Assembly (NCBI GenBank): GCA_944390025.1
Contig: CALXOK010000022.1
Location: 1 to 35,060, forward strand
Reading direction: 5' to 3'
From: an uncultured Spirochaetales bacterium
Lineage (GTDB): Bacteria; Spirochaetota; Spirochaetia; Sphaerochaetales; Sphaerochaetaceae
Length of the DNA: 35,060 bases
Positions within the stretch are counted from its first letter, which is position 1; every line of letters starts with the position of its first letter. Below the pieces are notes generated by a model. It worked only from the letters and a program-made list of their open reading frames with translations. It ran no database searches and was not told the origin of the DNA. Of the stretch, positions 23,803 through 33,122 are shown piece by piece. Position numbers and translations under genes: made by a program.

Positions 23803-25167
23803 ATGAAGGATTTTTTCGGACTTAGTGCCGCTGGCACAAATGTGAAACGAGAAATCGTCGCCGGTCTTACAACCTTCTTCACGATGGCCTACATCATATT
23901 CGTCAACCCGAATATGCTGAGTGAGACAGGCATGAGCTGGGAGGGCGTCTTTGTTGCAACCTGTCTTGCCGCAGCTGTAGGCACTCTGATAATGGCACTC
24001 TTTGCCAATGTGCCTTACGCTGTCGCCCCGGGCATGGGACTTAACGCACTGTTCGCCTACACAGTCTGTCTTGCAGGAGGCTTTTCCTGGAAGCAGGCAC
24101 TCTCAATGGTCTTCATCTGCGGACTTATCAACATAGTCATCACAGTCACAAAGGCCAGAAAGGCAATCGTAAAGTCAATACCTGAAAGCCTGCAGAACGC
24201 TATTGGCGGCGGTATCGGACTCTTCATCGCATACCTCGGCTTCAACAACGCAGCCCTTATCTCCTTCACAGGAGCTTATCCAAGCGTCACACCGGGCATG
24301 CAGCCTCTGAACACTCCGGCCCTGACACTTGCTGTCATCGGACTGCTGATCATCGTCATTCTCATGGTCCTCAATGTGAAGGGCGCCATCCTCATCGGAA
24401 TCGTCGCGACCACAATCATCGGAATTCCTTTCGGAGTGACGACAATACCTGAGAGCATTTTCTCTGACAGCGGAACATGGACAGGATTCAAGGAAGTCGC
24501 ATTCTCATTCTTCGGATCAGACGGAATTGTCTCCCTATTTACTGATCCTGCAAAGATTCCGTTCGTGCTTGTCACAATCTTCTCGATGTGTCTGTCAGAC
24601 ACCTTCGACTCAATCGGAACCTTCATCGGAACAGGAAGAAAGAGCGGTATCTTCGACGAAGAGGATGAGAAGGCCCTTGAGGGCGGCGGATTCAAGAGCC
24701 GTCTGGACAAGGCCCTCGTCGCTGACAGCTTCGCGACAAGTATCGGAGCTCTTTTCGGAACATCCAACGCAACGACATACGTTGAAAGCTCTGCCGGTAT
24801 CGCAGCAGGCGGACGCACTGGCCTCACAAGCCTCGTGACAGCAATCATGTTCCTGATCTGTCTGCCGTTCGCAGGACTTATCGGAATGGTTCCTGGCGCA
24901 GCCACAAGCCCGGCACTCATCGTTGTCGGTATCCTGATGGTCGAGCCGTTTGCGAAGATCAAGTGGGCAGACTTCACGGAAGCTGTTCCTGCATTCTTCA
25001 CAGTCGCAGTCATGAGCTTCACCTACGGTATCACAAACGGTATCGCGGCAGGCTTCATCATGTACTGCATCACACTTATTTGCACAAAGAGGGCAAGGGA
25101 CATTCACCCGATTATCGCAGGTGCATCCATCCTCTTCATCATCGACATCATCCTGAAAGCCATCTGA
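23803..25167 (+). CDS. NCS2-family purine permease (AzgA/adenine-hypoxanthine type)
   Basis: A 454-residue polytopic membrane transporter, very likely a proton symporter for adenine, hypoxanthine or guanine. Family marks: GLTTFFTMAYIIFVNP at the N-terminus, NVPYAVAPGMGLNALFAYTV, a long loop with SDTFDSIGTFIGTGRKSG, SIGALFGTSNATTYVESSAG (the AzgA-type signature), and TYGITNGIAAGF near the end. Twelve or more hydrophobic segments. Divergent location beside adenine deaminase supports adenine as a substrate. Strong Shine-Dalgarno. Confidence 0.92.
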   Translation: MKDFFGLSAAGTNVKREIVAGLTTFFTMAYIIFVNPNMLSETGMSWEGVFVATCLAAAVGTLIMALFANVPYAVAPGMGLNALFAYTVCLAGGFSWKQALSMVFICGLINIVITVTKARKAIVKSIPESLQNAIGGGIGLFIAYLGFNNAALISFTGAYPSVTPGMQPLNTPALTLAVIGLLIIVILMVLNVKGAILIGIVATTIIGIPFGVTTIPESIFSDSGTWTGFKEVAFSFFGSDGIVSLFTDPAKIPFVLVTIFSMCLSDTFDSIGTFIGTGRKSGIFDEEDEKALEGGGFKSRLDKALVADSFATSIGALFGTSNATTYVESSAGIAAGGRTGLTSLVTAIMFLICLPFAGLIGMVPGAATSPALIVVGILMVEPFAKIKWADFTEAVPAFFTVAVMSFTYGITNGIAAGFIMYCITLICTKRARDIHPIIAGASILFIIDIILKAI

Positions 25168-25192
25168 TGGCATCTGGATAAAAAAAGACAAG

Positions 25193-25228
25193 GCCTTCTG
25201 CCGGAATCATCCTGCAGAGGGCTTTTTT
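25193..25228 (+). terminator. Rho-independent terminator after the purine permease
   Basis: GCCTTCTGC (25193-25201) pairs with GCAGAGGGC (25214-25222) with one G-T pair, followed by TTTTTT. An A-run just upstream of the stem could extend pairing to the T-run. Confidence 0.88.
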
Positions 25229-25261
25229 CTTGACTTTTCCGTTTTCCCAAATGAAACTTGA

Positions 25262-26593
<1,332 letters not shown>

Positions 26594-26636
26594 ATATTAC
26601 ATTAATATATATAGCAGGCTGCAGAGTCATGCATTG

Positions 26637-26676
26637 AACCCTTCAGAGCTTTACATAGTCCTGAAGGGTTATTTAT
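26637..26676 (+). terminator. Terminator after enolase
   Basis: A perfect 10-bp stem, AACCCTTCAG (26637-26646) with CTGAAGGGTT (26661-26670), followed by ATTTAT. The T-run is weak, but position and stem support it. Confidence 0.75.
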
Positions 26677-26995
26677 ACACAAAGAAGAGAAGGGGAGAAT
26701 TATCAGAATTCCAGGTTTTTCCTTAACTGCACCTTTCTCTGCACTCTGGTCAATTCTGACTATAAACTGAGGAAATGATAAAAACATCATATTATTCCTG
26801 CGGATTTTACAATAATTTACTTTTCCTGGATTGAACCAAATTAAGAAGAAGAGAAGTTTCGGAAAATCACATAGATAAGAAAAGACAGAATCAGTCAAAA
26901 ATAATGCAAGAAAATATCGCTAAAAGTAAAAATAATTCACTAAAAGATTAAAATAGAAAGCTTTATAAAGAATTCTACAAAATTTATATCAAATG
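26677..26995. other. AT-rich gap upstream of the first outer-membrane protein gene
   Basis: No gene is supported. A-rich tracts increase towards 26940-26990 and could act as an UP element or curved DNA for the strong promoter that follows. An 8-bp inverted repeat, TCAGAATT (26703-26710) and AATTCTGA (26752-26759), spans 57 bp and has no obvious role. Confidence 0.4.
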
Positions 26996-27073
26996 TGTGT
27001 AACCTTTGTACGATTCATGAATTTATCTTGACAGTTACACAGACTAAATCTAGAATTGTGTACAAATCATGAA
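26996..27073 (+). promoter_or_regulatory. Strong promoter with flanking inverted and direct repeats
   Basis: Consensus -35 TTGACA (27028-27033), 17-bp spacer, -10 TAGAAT (27051-27056). Around it is an 8-bp inverted repeat, TGTGTAAC (26996-27003) and GTTACACA (27034-27041), which brackets the -35. A 12-of-14 direct repeat, GTACGATTCATGAA (27008-27021) and GTACAAATCATGAA (27060-27073), brackets the core promoter. These are good operator candidates for a highly expressed, regulated OMP. Confidence 0.75.
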
Positions 27074-27087
27074 AAAAAGGGGAAATC

Positions 27088-27105
27088 GTGATTCTTGGGA
27101 ATCAC
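27088..27105 (+). other. Leader hairpin of the first OMP mRNA
   Basis: GTGATTC (27088-27094) pairs perfectly with GAATCAC (27099-27105) around a TTGG loop, about 25 nt into the predicted mRNA. A short strong stem near the 5' end may protect a long-lived OMP transcript. The Shine-Dalgarno GGAGG (27119-27123) remains free. Confidence 0.55.
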
Positions 27106-27127
27106 ACCCGAATTTTATGGAGGAATT

Positions 27128-28552
27128 ATGAAAAAGACTATTGCAATTCTTTTAGTTGCAATTCTGGCAGTTGGATCCGTCTTTGCATTGGATGCATCCC
27201 TGTCTGGTAAGTTCACATCTCAGTTCGCATACGATTTCGATAAGAACTGGGTCGGATTCACAGAAGAAGACAACGATCTCAACCTTAAACTTGCTCTCTC
27301 AACAGCAACAGAGAATGAAGGTGATGTCTACGCAGTCATCAAGGCTGAGATGAACCTTGCATTCGAGACTGCTGGCAAGGCAAATGGCGCTGCTCAGACA
27401 GAAGATGACCTGCTGAAAGTTGACAATGGTACATTTGTCGCTCTTAACAACGATGACAGTAAGTTTGAAATCACAGAAGCTGCTATCTACGGCAACGGTT
27501 GGGACCTCAGTATCCTCAAGGCTGCAGAGATGCCGAAGTACGCAAAGGGTTGGGAAACATACAACGACGGAGATGACACAGTTGATCTCAAAGCTCCATA
27601 TGCTTTCAAGAATGATCTTGGTGTGACATTCGCCATGGATGGCCTCTTCCAGGCCGGATTCAGCCTTGATGCAAACCTTGACGAAAATGCAGGAAAGAGT
27701 GTTCTTGCTTGGGCTGCTACAAATGACCTTTCATTTGGTGGAGTTCTGGTCAATGCTTCTGTTGGCTTCGGTAAGAAGGCTGCTGATGATTTCAGCTACC
27801 TCGGACTTGGTGCTCAGGTTGGTTATGCAACAGACACACTTTCAGTCAAGGCTGGTACAGATGTTTCCATTGGTATCCCGACAGAGAAAGATGTTGATGC
27901 TACAATCGATGCAGACGTTGCAGTCAATGTGAACTATGCTGACATGGTTGTTGCTGATGTCTACTATGCAACAAAGACAGAGCTTGCTGGCGCAGATGCT
28001 CCACTTGATGCATATCAGGCAGATATCACCTTTGGACAGAAGTACGTTATTGATGATCTCTCCAGAGGTTTCATTGCTATGGGCTTAATCGAAGATTATG
28101 TTTCCGCAAAAGTTGCATTTGACATGAATGCATTTGATGTGCCTGTCAAGCTCACACTTGCTGCAATGGATGTTGTTAACAACCCGTACTTCGACCTCGA
28201 AGCTTATGCTGAAGTTGCTGGATTTGAAATCACAGGATTCGGTGGTTATCAGGCAATGATTAATGGTGCAGATGAAATTCAGATGAACAATCTCCACGTT
28301 GGTGCAAAGGTTGCTTACACGATTGAGCCAGTTGGAAAGATTTCAGCTGCAACAACATTCATGACAATGCTGTCAACTGAAGATGGTGTTGATCCTGTAA
28401 ATGCAATGTCTCTTGAAATTGGACTTGAGAACACAACACTTGTTTCAGGTGCTACACTCAAGGCTGGCTACAAGACAGCTAATATCATCGACAGTGACTA
28501 TGTTGAGCAGGTCAAGGGCAAGGCATACGTCAGCGCAACAATCGAGTTCTAA
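27128..28552 (+). CDS. Outer-membrane beta-barrel protein, paralogue 1
   Basis: A 474-residue exported protein. The signal peptide MKKTIAILLVAILAVGSVFA is probably cleaved after residue 20. The mature part is rich in alternating beta-strands with Asp/Gly/Asn loops and ends in YVSATIEF, with the terminal aromatic expected of a barrel recognised by BamA. I know of no named family I can assign safely; it is a spirochaete porin-like OMP. Residues about 192-284 are identical to those of paralogue 3 at 33123, while the following ~40 residues differ greatly. ATG 27128 is set by the signal peptide and GGAGG; the frame extends 11 codons upstream into the leader. Its strong promoter suggests an abundant protein. 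Confidence 0.85.
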   Translation: MKKTIAILLVAILAVGSVFALDASLSGKFTSQFAYDFDKNWVGFTEEDNDLNLKLALSTATENEGDVYAVIKAEMNLAFETAGKANGAAQTEDDLLKVDNGTFVALNNDDSKFEITEAAIYGNGWDLSILKAAEMPKYAKGWETYNDGDDTVDLKAPYAFKNDLGVTFAMDGLFQAGFSLDANLDENAGKSVLAWAATNDLSFGGVLVNASVGFGKKAADDFSYLGLGAQVGYATDTLSVKAGTDVSIGIPTEKDVDATIDADVAVNVNYADMVVADVYYATKTELAGADAPLDAYQADITFGQKYVIDDLSRGFIAMGLIEDYVSAKVAFDMNAFDVPVKLTLAAMDVVNNPYFDLEAYAEVAGFEITGFGGYQAMINGADEIQMNNLHVGAKVAYTIEPVGKISAATTFMTMLSTEDGVDPVNAMSLEIGLENTTLVSGATLKAGYKTANIIDSDYVEQVKGKAYVSATIEF

Positions 28553-28572
28553 TCTTAGTTAGACTTGAATCA

Positions 28573-28604
28573 AAACCTCTCAGGCAGATGCTTGGGAGGT
28601 TTTT
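28573..28604 (+). terminator. Rho-independent terminator after OMP paralogue 1
   Basis: AAACCTCTCA (28573-28582) pairs with TGGGAGGTTT (28593-28602) with one G-T pair, and T residues continue to 28604. Confidence 0.88.
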
Positions 28605-28949
28605 GTAATATTCAACTGCTTGGCTGAGGTTTTAATTTAACAGGAAAACTTAAGCCCGGTAAGCAATAAGAATTGTCAACTAAGTGACAAGTAACATGCA
28701 AGTAACATGCAAATAACGTGCAAATAAGCATTTGCTTGTGATATAAAGAAATACATAACGAAAATCAATTTTTGGCGATTTCTTTGCAAATAAAACTGTC
28801 TTTTCTAACGAACAAAATTTGGAAAAACACTTAGTAATAATTTATTAACTATCATCATTCATGTACCAAGTTTCTCAACCTTACAAATGTATAAAATATC
28901 AAGCTCATCTCTTTTCTTTTAGCTCCATTATCTCTGGCTGAATCCTCCT
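28605..28949. other. AT-rich gap between convergent OMP genes
   Basis: No gene is supported on either strand. The only structured element is the 11-bp tandem repeat at 28682-28735, annotated separately. The rest (28741-28949) is AT-rich without a promoter-like pair or a stable hairpin that I can see. Confidence 0.5.
28682..28735. repeat. 11-bp tandem repeat, about four units
   Basis: AAGTAACATGC occurs at 28689-28699 and 28700-28710, followed by AAATAACGTGC at 28711-28721 and a partial unit AAATAAGCATTTGC at 28722-28735. A shortened unit (AAGTGAC) comes before. The 11-bp period places each unit on nearly the same face of the helix, as in arrays of protein-binding sites. It lies between the ends of two convergent genes. 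Confidence 0.8.
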
Positions 28950-28952
28950 AAA

Positions 28953-28983
28953 AACAACAAACCCCCAGATTTTACTCTGAGGG
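28953..28983 (-). terminator. Rho-independent terminator of OMP paralogue 2 (minus strand)
   Basis: Read on the minus strand, CCCTCAGA pairs with TCTGGGGG (plus-strand arms 28976-28983 and 28962-28969), followed by TTTGTTGTTTTT. It lies 28 bp after the stop codon. Confidence 0.8.
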
Positions 28984-29010
28984 CCTGTGTTGTCTAAACT
29001 GAATATCAGA

Positions 29011-30561
29011 TTAGAAAGAGATTGAGCAGGATGCTGTAATCTTACCGAAGTTATACTTCTCAGCATCTGCGTTGTACTTGTAAACCTTGAGAAGGTCATC
29101 AGCATTCTCCCATGCGAGCTTGAGCTCTGCACCCGGGACAATCTTATCTGTTGAGATAGAAGCAGATGCTCCAAGAACAACTTTGTTAATATAGTCGTTA
29201 TATTCTTTTGCATCTTTATCTTCTGTGAGACTAGCTACTGGGTCTCCATTTTCATCAAATGCATCAGCAAATCCAAGGTTCTTTGCACTTACACCAGCAG
29301 CAACCTTTGCAAATCCGAAGTCGTACTCAACATCTGCACCAAACTTCCACTGCCCCATGAAGATATCTGCATCCTTAGCAGCATCGTTGAAGTCTTTGTC
29401 GTATGCATCTCTCGTGTTGACGACATATCCAGCATTTGCTGTAATCTTCAGGTTCTCAATTGCTGTGACTTCAGCCTTGACACCAAGCTCAACTGTATTG
29501 AGGACATCCTTAACAGATGCTGTGATAGCTACAGGAACATCCATTGCGTTAAGGTCGAACTTTGCCTGGAAGGAAAGAACATCTTCCTTGTAGGAAGGCG
29601 TTGTTTTATCCCAATCTGTAGGCACAGGAGCTGGCTTTTCCCCAGACTTTGCAACTGTTGCATAGTAAGCATCAACTGTGATGAAGTTCCAACCGAAGTT
29701 AGCAGCGAGGTCCATGTCAACAGCATCCTTGAACTTATCAGCTTCAAGATTGAATCCGATATCAGTTGCGAGGCTTGCTGTGATTGTGTCGTTCTCGAAG
29801 CCAACCTTTGCAGAAAGTCCAACTGCATTCTTCGGATCAGTTGCTTCTGCAGCAACCTTTCCCTTGTAGCTGTAAACACCACCGAACTGGAACTTCACGC
29901 CAGAGAAGTCGTATTCAGGTGTCTTTGCATAGAGAGAAAGCTGGAGCTTGTCTTCAAGCTTTGCATCCTTATTGTCGTCATAATCGCCAACAAGACCAAC
30001 ACCGAAGACATAATCAAAGACACCGACTTCAACACCAGGAGCCTTCTCGAAGCCTACGCCATAGTTATAAGCCTTGTCGAAGTCTTCTCTTGGCATACCA
30101 TACTTGTCACGGCCTTTTTCAACTGTATATGTGTCGATTGCAGATTCTGCAAAATTAGGAGCATCGGAAAGACCGAGAATACTGACATACCAGTTCTCAC
30201 CAGCAACCTTTGCTTCTGTGATGTCTGCGATAACTGCAAGAGTTCCTGTTCCTGTGCCATAGGATCCCTTTGAGTACAGGCCTAAGTACGGATCACCTTC
30301 ATCATACTTCTTCTCACCTGTGAGAAGCTTGAGTCCGAACGTAGCCTTGATGGATGCATATACATCACCATCAGCAATCTGCTCAGCTGTTGCTGTAGCA
30401 AGATCAATGTCAAAGTTGACCTTAGCAGACTTGTCAATGAAACCGAACTGGCCATTGTCAAGGTTACCGCCAAAGCCGATGCTTGCCTTGCCGCTGAATC
30501 CAGCAAAGACTGAGCTTACAGCTAAGATTGCAACTAAAAGAATTGCAATAGTCTTTTTCAT
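29011..30561 (-). CDS. Outer-membrane beta-barrel protein, paralogue 2
   Basis: A 516-residue exported protein. Its signal peptide MKKTIAILLVAILAVSSVFA differs from that of paralogues 1 and 3 by one residue, and about the first 35 bases of the gene are identical to theirs. The mature part is clearly diverged but keeps the same overall plan, with short blocks of likeness (FKDAVDMDLAANFGW..., VDAYYAT, KFDLNAMDVPVAITA). It ends in ITASCSISF with a terminal Phe. Start ATG 30561 follows GAGGAATT, the same leader as paralogue 3. It is co-directional with the DUF4143 gene 48 bp upstream; a 6-bp hairpin (30601-30617) separates them and I could not identify a convincing own promoter. Confidence 0.83.
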   Translation of the reverse strand: MKKTIAILLVAILAVSSVFAGFSGKASIGFGGNLDNGQFGFIDKSAKVNFDIDLATATAEQIADGDVYASIKATFGLKLLTGEKKYDEGDPYLGLYSKGSYGTGTGTLAVIADITEAKVAGENWYVSILGLSDAPNFAESAIDTYTVEKGRDKYGMPREDFDKAYNYGVGFEKAPGVEVGVFDYVFGVGLVGDYDDNKDAKLEDKLQLSLYAKTPEYDFSGVKFQFGGVYSYKGKVAAEATDPKNAVGLSAKVGFENDTITASLATDIGFNLEADKFKDAVDMDLAANFGWNFITVDAYYATVAKSGEKPAPVPTDWDKTTPSYKEDVLSFQAKFDLNAMDVPVAITASVKDVLNTVELGVKAEVTAIENLKITANAGYVVNTRDAYDKDFNDAAKDADIFMGQWKFGADVEYDFGFAKVAAGVSAKNLGFADAFDENGDPVASLTEDKDAKEYNDYINKVVLGASASISTDKIVPGAELKLAWENADDLLKVYKYNADAEKYNFGKITASCSISF

Positions 30562-30609
30562 AATTCCTCTGAGAGGTAGAGACTATTGCAAGATGTTTTG
30601 TATTGTCTT

Positions 30610-31959
30610 TCACAATAGGGAAGCCATATAGATTGGCAGATATGTTATCCCATCTTTTTCATCATAATCATTGAAGTGCAGGACTATAGGAGATGTGACA
30701 TATGAGTCAAACTTCGCAATATACTTTCGTAAAGATGAAAGCGTATAGTTAGTTGATGATTTAACTTCGACAGGAACTATATTGTGTTTATTTGTCAAAG
30801 CTGCTTTAGAAAGAAGGAAATCAACTTCCATTCTATTTGCAGCATCCCTGCTGTAAGATGAATAGAAATAGAGTTTCCGTCCTGAAGAGACGAATGCCTG
30901 GGCAACGATATTTTCAATTAGCATACCTTTGTTGAATTCGAGTTTGCCCATTGCAATCTTCTTCATAAGTTCCGGAGCTGTTTCTGGATTTTCATCAAAT
31001 ACCATCGTAAGAAGTAATCCGGTATCACCCAGGTAGCATTTGAAAGATGAATCATCTTTAGTCAGCTTCAGTCCGATGTTCGGGTCTTGGGAGTTATATG
31101 CAAGATTAACAAGCTTGGCATCCTCAAGCCACTGAAATGCTTCCTGATAATTTTCATAAGATGCACCAGATTTTATATCGCTGAGGACGAACTTCTTTTC
31201 ATGACGGCTGAGCTGGGATGGAACAAGATCATATATTCTTCTTGTTTTCTCTACCAGAGATTTACGTGCTTTTGAAATATCCTCGCGGTACAGCTTGATA
31301 ATAAGCCTCTTTGCTTTCTCAACAGCAAAGTAGTTTTTCTCATTTATGAAAGCTTCCACCGCCTGAGGCATTCCGCCAACTACCATGTACTGTCTGAATC
31401 TTTCAATGAGTTTCCTGTGAAGAGGGTTTCCAACAGGCAAAGAGTTTTCATAAGAGCGCTTTGCGGCATCAAAGAGAACAGTATCCCCGAGCGCCCACAA
31501 AAACTCCTCAAAATCCATAGGATAAAGTTGCACTGACTCTTCCTCAGAAGGGATGGTTATCTTTTTAGCTTTGCTCATTATTGTAATGAGGGATCCTGTT
31601 TCGAGATAATCATAGCGTCCATCTTGAACAAGATATTTTATCAGTTCACGGGCAGAGGGATACTTCTGAACTTCATCAAAGATTATAAGGCTCTCCCGTC
31701 TCACAAGCTGCGTATTGTAATATTCCTGAAGAAACAGGAAAAGAGAATCAAGATCTGAGCGGAGATTGTTAAAACGTTTTCTGAATTCATTATCTTCTCT
31801 GTTGAAATCAACAAGAATATATGAGGTGTATTCATTACGTGCAAATTCTTCTGCAATATAGCTCTTGCCAACACGTCTGGCACCTTCAATCATAATTGCA
31901 GTTGTACCTTTTGATGTCTTTTTCCATTTCAGAAGTTTTTCGTATATCTTTCTTCTCAT
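30610..31959 (-). CDS. AAA ATPase with DUF4143 domain
   Basis: A 449-residue protein of the widespread AAA_14-DUF4143 family. Walker A is GARRVGKS (residues 26-33) and Walker B is LIIFDEVQ (about residue 91). An Arg-rich sensor region and the YPMDFEEFLWALG motif follow. The DUF4143 half includes YLGDTGLLLTM, a nuclease-like segment (EVDFLL, then VPVEVKSS, a PD-(D/E)XK-like pattern) and the usual C-terminus YLPIYMASLL. The cellular role is unsettled; such genes are often mobile and present in many copies. Start ATG 31959 follows GAGGGAG. A scrap of a second copy occurs at 34795-34872. Confidence 0.9.
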   Translation of the reverse strand: MRRKIYEKLLKWKKTSKGTTAIMIEGARRVGKSYIAEEFARNEYTSYILVDFNREDNEFRKRFNNLRSDLDSLFLFLQEYYNTQLVRRESLIIFDEVQKYPSARELIKYLVQDGRYDYLETGSLITIMSKAKKITIPSEEESVQLYPMDFEEFLWALGDTVLFDAAKRSYENSLPVGNPLHRKLIERFRQYMVVGGMPQAVEAFINEKNYFAVEKAKRLIIKLYREDISKARKSLVEKTRRIYDLVPSQLSRHEKKFVLSDIKSGASYENYQEAFQWLEDAKLVNLAYNSQDPNIGLKLTKDDSSFKCYLGDTGLLLTMVFDENPETAPELMKKIAMGKLEFNKGMLIENIVAQAFVSSGRKLYFYSSYSRDAANRMEVDFLLSKAALTNKHNIVPVEVKSSTNYTLSSLRKYIAKFDSYVTSPIVLHFNDYDEKDGITYLPIYMASLL

Positions 31960-32396
31960 ATATCTCCCTCACACAAAAAATATAACATACAAAACCGTTG
32001 TAATCCTAGACATTTTATATCTAAAAATCTGGTGATTCCTAGATTTTTACTTTAATTTGTAAAGTTACATTGTCGAAATTAAATAAGGAACTTCATACAG
32101 ATAAATCAGGTAGCCAAAAGTATTATCTATATAAAATCTTTCTGTCCCAGTCTTAAATTATAGGAAGCTTTCATTGGTAAGATGGGAGGATGTGTTTTCG
32201 ACCTTCTTCTGCTCACACAGTACAGCCACCATAAAATGTGACGAGACTGTGTGCCTCTGTGAAGTCGGAAATCATTTTATTCAAAAATGCAGTAAATCAA
32301 CAAAATTTCAATATTTCTAACCCTGAAAAACAGCAAAATTTCAATATTTTGAGCTGATTATCTCTGAATTAAAGTGAATCGTACTGTCATCAGACT
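31960..32396. other. AT-rich gap with three unexplained repeats
   Basis: No gene is supported. It contains a perfect 9-bp hairpin, TAAAAATCT (32022-32030) and AGATTTTTA (32041-32049). There is an 8-bp stem, CACACAGT (32214-32221) and ACTGTGTG (32246-32253). A 16-bp perfect direct repeat, CAAAATTTCAATATTT, occurs at 32301-32316 and 32334-32349, exactly 33 bp apart. The first hairpin lies about 65-90 bp upstream of the DUF4143 start and could be regulatory. Confidence 0.5.
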
Positions 32397-32512
32397 TCAT
32401 ACAAGACCGATGAGAAACTCAAGAGCTGGTCTCACATGAATTAATGAATTTCCTGCTTTTATGTCCTCATATCCTTCCGATACAAGAATGTATCCTTCCT
32501 TCAGTCCTGATT
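32397..32512 (-). pseudogene. C-terminal remnant of an RND efflux periplasmic adaptor
   Basis: The minus strand from about 32512 down to the TGA at 32397-32399 encodes ESGLKEGYILVSEGYEDIKA and ends in a short hydrophobic tail. The pattern GLKEG-x-x-(V/I)-x-x-EG-x-x-x-(I/L)-x-x-G is typical of the last domain of AcrA/MexA-type membrane fusion proteins. Upstream codons in this frame are antisense to the hydrolase remnant, so the rest of the gene is gone. The family call rests on about 35 residues. Confidence 0.45.
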
Positions 32513-32521
32513 CCTCCATAA

Positions 32522-32995
32522 ATGAATGCGGCAATGATGATGAAAGACAGAGTGTCGTCCCTGATTGCCGATTCTTTCGATGGCCGTACATTGAACAGCT
32601 GTTTCTCTTCAAACTTGATAAAGGAAAGAGAAAGCGCAATGAAAGATGAGGATGCAAGAGGATTCTATGAATGGTGCCTTGGCACCGATTGGCAGGACAT
32701 TGTCCATAAAGATACGAAAGCTCTTCTCGCATGTGCAGATTCCGGAAATCCCCTTTATGTATCCCCTCTATCTGCAATAGAGTGTCCTGTTCTTCTGACG
32801 GGTTCTGCTGAAGATCTGATGTGCCGTAGCGACATGGAAGAGGAATATGGGGAAATGAAGGAGATGATGGGCAATGCCTCGATCCATATGTTCCCACATG
32901 GAGGCCATCCTGCAATACTCAGCAATGCAGAGGAATTCGCTTCGATTGCAAAGGATTTCATCACGATACATGTGCCTCTTCAGATGATGACGTGA
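32522..32995 (+). pseudogene. C-terminal half of an alpha/beta hydrolase
   Basis: The frame encodes NAAMMMKDRVSSLIADSFDG, matching the helix and strand just after the nucleophile elbow of alpha/beta hydrolases. The Asp region LLTGSAEDLM and the catalytic-His region FPHGGHPAIL follow, ending at TGA 32993-32995. The nucleophile Ser and the whole N-terminal half are missing; upstream sequence belongs to an unrelated minus-strand remnant. No promoter or Shine-Dalgarno serves the ATG at 32522. I regard it as a truncated relic, although a short protein could still be made. Confidence 0.65.
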
Positions 32996-33004
32996 TTCAC
33001 CTGA

Positions 33005-33020
33005 CCACCCTGAAGGGTGG
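33005..33020. other. GC-rich tetraloop hairpin
   Basis: CCACCC (33005-33010), TGAA, GGGTGG (33015-33020) forms a perfect 6-bp hairpin in an AT-rich setting, 10 bp after the hydrolase remnant. There is no T-run. Such compact hairpins mark the ends of IS200/IS605-type elements and REP sequences, but a single copy is not enough to say so. Confidence 0.4.
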
Positions 33021-33051
33021 CAGCTATCTCACGGGTTTGTTGTATATTTTT

Positions 33052-33089
33052 AAGTTTAATGAGAAAAGCTAAAAATATAATTTAAACTT
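33052..33089 (+). promoter_or_regulatory. Promoter of OMP paralogue 3 with a flanking dyad
   Basis: A perfect -10, TATAAT (33076-33081), lies about 41 bp before the start; the -35 is weak. An 8-bp inverted repeat, AAGTTTAA (33052-33059) and TTAAACTT (33082-33089), brackets the -10, suggesting an operator. This upstream region shares nothing with that of paralogue 1 except the last bases GAGGAATT before the ATG. Confidence 0.55.
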
Positions 33090-33122
33090 TGCTTAATTTT
33101 TTTCAGAATTCTCAGAGGAATT

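Noticed and set aside
24276..25191. Minus-strand open frames inside the purine permease gene
   Set aside because: Low-complexity antisense translations of a well-supported membrane transporter.
25230..25258. Enolase promoter at TTGACT
   Set aside because: The -35 is good, but the expected -10 position (GAAACT) is too poor to call.
28682..28735. CRISPR-like array
   Set aside because: Units are 11 bp, directly tandem and without spacers; no cas genes are present.
32516..32915. Upstream part of the 172-codon minus-strand frame ending at 32397
   Set aside because: Only its last ~35 codons look like a protein; the rest is antisense to the hydrolase remnant.
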